Origin: a bacterium
GTDB lineage: Bacteria; Bacteroidota; Ignavibacteria; Kapaibacteriales; Kapaibacteriaceae
Direction of reading: 5' to 3'
Assembly (NCBI GenBank): GCA_020050895.1
Contig: JAGVJW010000287.1
Coordinates: 1 to 8,378 of the forward strand
Length of the DNA stretch: 8,378 nucleotides
Shown here: piece by piece, positions 6,008-8,378 of the stretch
Position numbering within the stretch: position 1 is the stretch's first letter
Layout: each line of letters begins with the position of its first letter
The notes under the pieces: generated by a model
What the model was told of the DNA's origin: nothing
Seen by the model: the letters and a program-made list of their open reading frames with translations, nothing else
Database searches by the model: none
Made by a program: the position numbers and the translations under genes

Positions 6008-6906
6008 CGCGATTACTTCGCGCTTTACTATTGCTCCTAATCGTGTGTAGCACTAAAAGTCTTGCTCAGATTCAGCTTGAACCAGGATACAAGCCACTTC
6101 CTCTTGGTCCCGATACGTTATGTTTCCGGTACACATTCAATGCTGGAGATTCCTTACTATATCTTGTACAATCTGAAGACAGTATTTTATTCGCTGGCGA
6201 GCCCACCTTAATAAAATCCAGAACAGAGTTTGTCCTTGTTTCGTGCGATTCTGTTATTCAACCGAATGTGTATCGCATTCACCTGACAGTTCTCGATGCA
6301 AGAGAACTACAGAGAACAACAACCGATTCTGTACGGCGATCGTCGAGCCCATGGATCGGTCGTACATCAACACTCGTTATTGATTCGGCAGGAAACAGGA
6401 TTGAAATGTCTGCAGACAATACATCAAACGCGGCAATGTCGCCGGGCGGAGCATTCCAGCCATTAATATTTCCTACGTTTGGTGAGCTGTGTGGTCGGCA
6501 GAATGAAAGCTGGTTATTTCGCGATACCATTGCTCTTGTTGAAAATAGTGTTCCACCGGCAGCGTACGAGCATGCAACCTTGTGGCGTGTACTCGATCGG
6601 GCTGACACACTTAGTCGGAGGTTCTTTCAAATACAATACACTCAAACGGGAATTGGAGCTTTATTATTCAGAATGGATCAAGGCGCCGTAAACGTCAGAG
6701 CACAAGTTGCTGCATTTGGTAAGCTCACAATGGATAGTACACTGCAAGTTCCATTTCATCTCTTCGCGACATCAGAAAACAAAATAGTAATGACAACACC
6801 GCAGGGGGCAGAGCGCAAGGGCAAGCAGCTCGTTTCCGTTCACATCAGTTTATTGGAAGCCAGATCGTTGTTACCCGAGCGAAAATTTTCCCTCAACCGA
6901 CGCTAG
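6004..6906 (+). CDS. Exported protein of unknown function (second of a related pair)
   Basis: The start overlaps the previous stop as ATGA, a classic coupling arrangement. The 300-residue precursor begins MTRLLRALLLLLIVCSTKSL and is probably cut after Ala21 (SLA before QIQLEP). The Cys at 15 is within the hydrophobic core and lacks a good lipobox context, so I treat it as a secreted or periplasmic protein. Landmarks parallel the upstream protein in order: CFRYTFNAGDSLLYLVQSED (40-59), TLVIDSAGNRIEMSA (123-137), FPTFGELCGRQNESWLFRDT (156-175), RRFFQIQYTQTGIG (205-218) and a closing strand-rich part (GKLTMDSTLQVPFHLFA, 239-255). It ends in a basic tail (KFSLNRR). It has an extra DTLCF segment and lacks the Thr-rich character of its neighbour. 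Cotranscription with typA is likely. Function unknown. Confidence 0.85.
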   Translation: MTRLLRALLLLLIVCSTKSLAQIQLEPGYKPLPLGPDTLCFRYTFNAGDSLLYLVQSEDSILFAGEPTLIKSRTEFVLVSCDSVIQPNVYRIHLTVLDARELQRTTTDSVRRSSSPWIGRTSTLVIDSAGNRIEMSADNTSNAAMSPGGAFQPLIFPTFGELCGRQNESWLFRDTIALVENSVPPAAYEHATLWRVLDRADTLSRRFFQIQYTQTGIGALLFRMDQGAVNVRAQVAAFGKLTMDSTLQVPFHLFATSENKIVMTTPQGAERKGKQLVSVHISLLEARSLLPERKFSLNRR

Positions 6907-6917
6907 TCGTAACTTTC

Positions 6918-6925
6918 TAAATTTG
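6918..6925 (+). promoter_or_regulatory. TAAATTTG, candidate -7 box for the tolC-like operon
   Basis: The 69-bp gap between the second exported-protein gene and the tolC-like gene contains an exact TAnnTTTG match, 50 nt before the ATG at 6976. It would give a 5' leader of about 45 nt. No -33 TTTG lies at the expected distance. The change of gene type and the gap favour a separate promoter here, but readthrough from the typA operon is also possible because I find no convincing terminator in the gap. Confidence 0.3.
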
Positions 6926-6975
6926 ACTGTCGTACGCACGCCGACTCAACCATTAATACGCAAATTTCCTTATCT

Positions 6976-8322
6976 ATGAGATTATTCGTCGCGGTTGTTC
7001 TGTGCTTGTTAAATACTATTCCCCTATTCACTCAAACACGCGGCGCAGTTCAGCGATATACGTTAAAGGACTGCATCGCAATTGCAATGGAACGCAATTT
7101 TGATATCCGCGATGTGAATGCCCGTTCATTGGCAGCCGCAGCGGGCCTAACGAGTGCATTCGGATCGTTTCTGCCGAGTGCAGATTTGACAGCTGGATAT
7201 AACCGACAACTAACAAATTTGAGACGGCAATTTTCGTATGTCAATGGTGTACCAATCCTGGGTGATCCGATACCAAACAATTATTCATTAAGCGGCACAC
7301 TCAATTGGACGATCTTCAACGGCTTTCTTCGCGAGTCCAATTATGATATTGCCAAAGGGAACTTCGACGCCTCAGAGAACGACATTCGGTATCAGCGTTT
7401 GAGTGTATCGTATAACATAACCCGACAGTTCTTTGAAGTTTTGCGAACAGCTCAGGTTCTGATTGCACGAAGGGAGAACCTTGCCTTAAGCAGATCGACT
7501 AACGATAGAATCAAGGCTCTGTATGATAATGGCAAGGCGCCCATCACACAACTTTTGTCCCAGGAAACAGAAGTTGCCAACCAAGAAACATCTGTGTTGA
7601 GCGCTGAAATTGATCACGACAAGGCAAAGGTCACGCTTCTTACTACAATGAGTGTGAATCCAAATCAAACTGCTGAATTTGACGAAGGATCTGTGGCTTC
7701 GGAGGTTTCAATTGCCGACGTTGAGTCATTTCGCATGCTTATAGGCTCCGAAGAAATGTCTGTCGATCGTGCAATGGAGCGTCGTCCCGATGTCGCTTCC
7801 TCTAAAGTGCGCGCCAACGCTGCGCAAGCTGGTGTCGTTGCTGCTTCATCTACGTATTACCCTACACTCTCTGCAGTGGGAGGTTATTCATGGAACTACA
7901 TTGAAATAGCAAATTTTGATACACAGGGCAGATGGTTCATGGGTCTCAACTTCAGATTGCCCTTGTTTGATCAATTCAGAACAAATAAATCTATTCAAGA
8001 TGCCAGATTGGTTAAAACACAGCGAGACCTCGACGTAGAACGCCTTAAGCAGCAAATACAGCAAAGTATTCGTAATGCTTATCTCTCACTGGCATCGGCT
8101 GAAAAGGGTTTATCGATTACTGAGCGAGCCGTGAAATCCGCAACAACAAGCATGGATGCAATGCAGGAGCGATTCAACGTTGGGGGTGCAACACTGCTTG
8201 ATGTCCAGACTGCTAACAATCAATTGATAACAGCACGTATCAACCGCGTCGCTGCCGTGTATGCCTATCTTGATGCACGGACCTTGGTTGAATTTGCCAC
8301 CGGATTGTATGGAGAACCGTGA
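6976..8322 (+). CDS. TolC-family outer-membrane efflux protein
   Basis: The 448-residue protein starts with a signal peptide (MRLFVAVVLCLLNTIPLFTQ; cleavage near residue 20-24) and has the two-repeat outer-membrane efflux architecture. Repeat one begins YTLKDCIAIAMERNFDIR (28-45), with SFLPSADLTAGYNRQ (64-78) at the first barrel strand and a long helical hairpin to about 225. Repeat two carries the family's ERRPDV (268-273) and YYPTLSAVGGYSWN (294-307), then LNFRLPLFD (324-332). The closing ERFNVGGATLLDVQTANNQL (398-417) is also typical. Such trimers form a barrel in the outer membrane with a helical tunnel through the periplasm, and export substrates with an adaptor and an inner-membrane pump. 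The next gene starts 2 nt later and looks like the adaptor. The substrate cannot be told. No Shine-Dalgarno is seen before ATG 6976, but this start gives the proper signal peptide. Confidence 0.95.
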   Translation: MRLFVAVVLCLLNTIPLFTQTRGAVQRYTLKDCIAIAMERNFDIRDVNARSLAAAAGLTSAFGSFLPSADLTAGYNRQLTNLRRQFSYVNGVPILGDPIPNNYSLSGTLNWTIFNGFLRESNYDIAKGNFDASENDIRYQRLSVSYNITRQFFEVLRTAQVLIARRENLALSRSTNDRIKALYDNGKAPITQLLSQETEVANQETSVLSAEIDHDKAKVTLLTTMSVNPNQTAEFDEGSVASEVSIADVESFRMLIGSEEMSVDRAMERRPDVASSKVRANAAQAGVVAASSTYYPTLSAVGGYSWNYIEIANFDTQGRWFMGLNFRLPLFDQFRTNKSIQDARLVKTQRDLDVERLKQQIQQSIRNAYLSLASAEKGLSITERAVKSATTSMDAMQERFNVGGATLLDVQTANNQLITARINRVAAVYAYLDARTLVEFATGLYGEP

Positions 8323-8324
8323 TC

Positions 8325-8378
8325 ATGGCTAGAAAGAAATCACGCAAGGCACTGTTTATCACCATTGGCGTCCTGCTA
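8325..8378 (+). CDS. Start of a probable membrane-fusion (HlyD/AcrA-type) adaptor, cut by the window edge
   Basis: Only the first 18 codons are present: MARKKSRKALFITIGVLL, a strongly basic tip followed by the start of a hydrophobic signal anchor. GGAG at 8311-8314 (10 nt before the ATG) may serve as the ribosome-binding site. The ATG is 2 nt after the TolC-like stop. This N-terminus and its place directly after a TolC-type gene are typical of the periplasmic adaptor subunit of RND or ABC-type export systems. The identification rests on context and the N-terminal shape only, since no domain is visible. Confidence 0.55.
   Translation, partial: MARKKSRKALFITIGVLL

Noticed and set aside
6919..6967. 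Inverted repeat AAATTTG (6919-6925) and CAAATTT (6961-6967) before the tolC-like gene
   Set aside because: It is only 7 bp, AT-rich and 35 nt apart, so chance is a good explanation. The left arm is already accounted for by the -7-like box.
1..8378. CRISPR arrays, tRNA genes, insertion sequences, toxin-antitoxin or defence genes
   Set aside because: I looked for regular direct repeats, cloverleaf-like segments, transposase motifs and typical small toxin or antitoxin pairs on both strands and saw none.

Overview
The window reads as an ordinary chromosomal stretch of a Gram-negative (diderm) bacterium with moderate GC. Three proteins carry lipoprotein signals, two are other exported proteins, and a TolC-type outer-membrane channel is followed by the start of what looks like its membrane-fusion partner. 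The style (lipoprotein families with WxIxRW ends, a DUF4136 lipoprotein, many starts without a Shine-Dalgarno site, TAnnTTTG-like boxes) suggests the Bacteroidota/Chlorobiota/Ignavibacteria-Kapabacteria side of the tree. That placement is an inference from style; no rRNA or other taxonomic marker is present. There are no tRNA or rRNA genes, CRISPR arrays, insertion sequences or phage genes.

Layout. (1) Positions 1-416, minus strand: the N-terminal 138 codons of a PspA/IM30 (Vipp1) membrane-maintenance protein, running off the left edge. (2) 482-2566, plus strand: a tight cluster of recR, a lipoprotein, a small three-helix membrane protein and a second lipoprotein distantly related to the first. 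(3) 2563-3114, minus strand: a DUF4136-type lipoprotein gene interrupted by one in-frame amber codon and otherwise intact. It converges on the second lipoprotein gene with overlapping stop codons. (4) 3234-6906, plus strand: typA/bipA followed by two exported proteins of unknown function, joined by TAATG and ATGA overlaps. The two exported proteins share an architecture and look like diverged paralogues. (5) 6976-8378, plus strand: a TolC-family outer-membrane efflux protein and the first 18 codons of a probable HlyD/AcrA-type adaptor.

How the genes fit together: most of the window concerns the cell envelope (PspA, lipoproteins, exported proteins, efflux channel), with two housekeeping genes, recR (recombinational repair) and typA (ribosome-associated GTPase), heading the two plus-strand operons. 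I do not see a new defence or mobile system. The items most worth a second look are the amber-interrupted DUF4136 gene, the two pairs of lineage-specific paralogues hitched to recR and typA, and the symmetrical sequence between pspA and recR together with promoter-like boxes lying almost on top of start codons.
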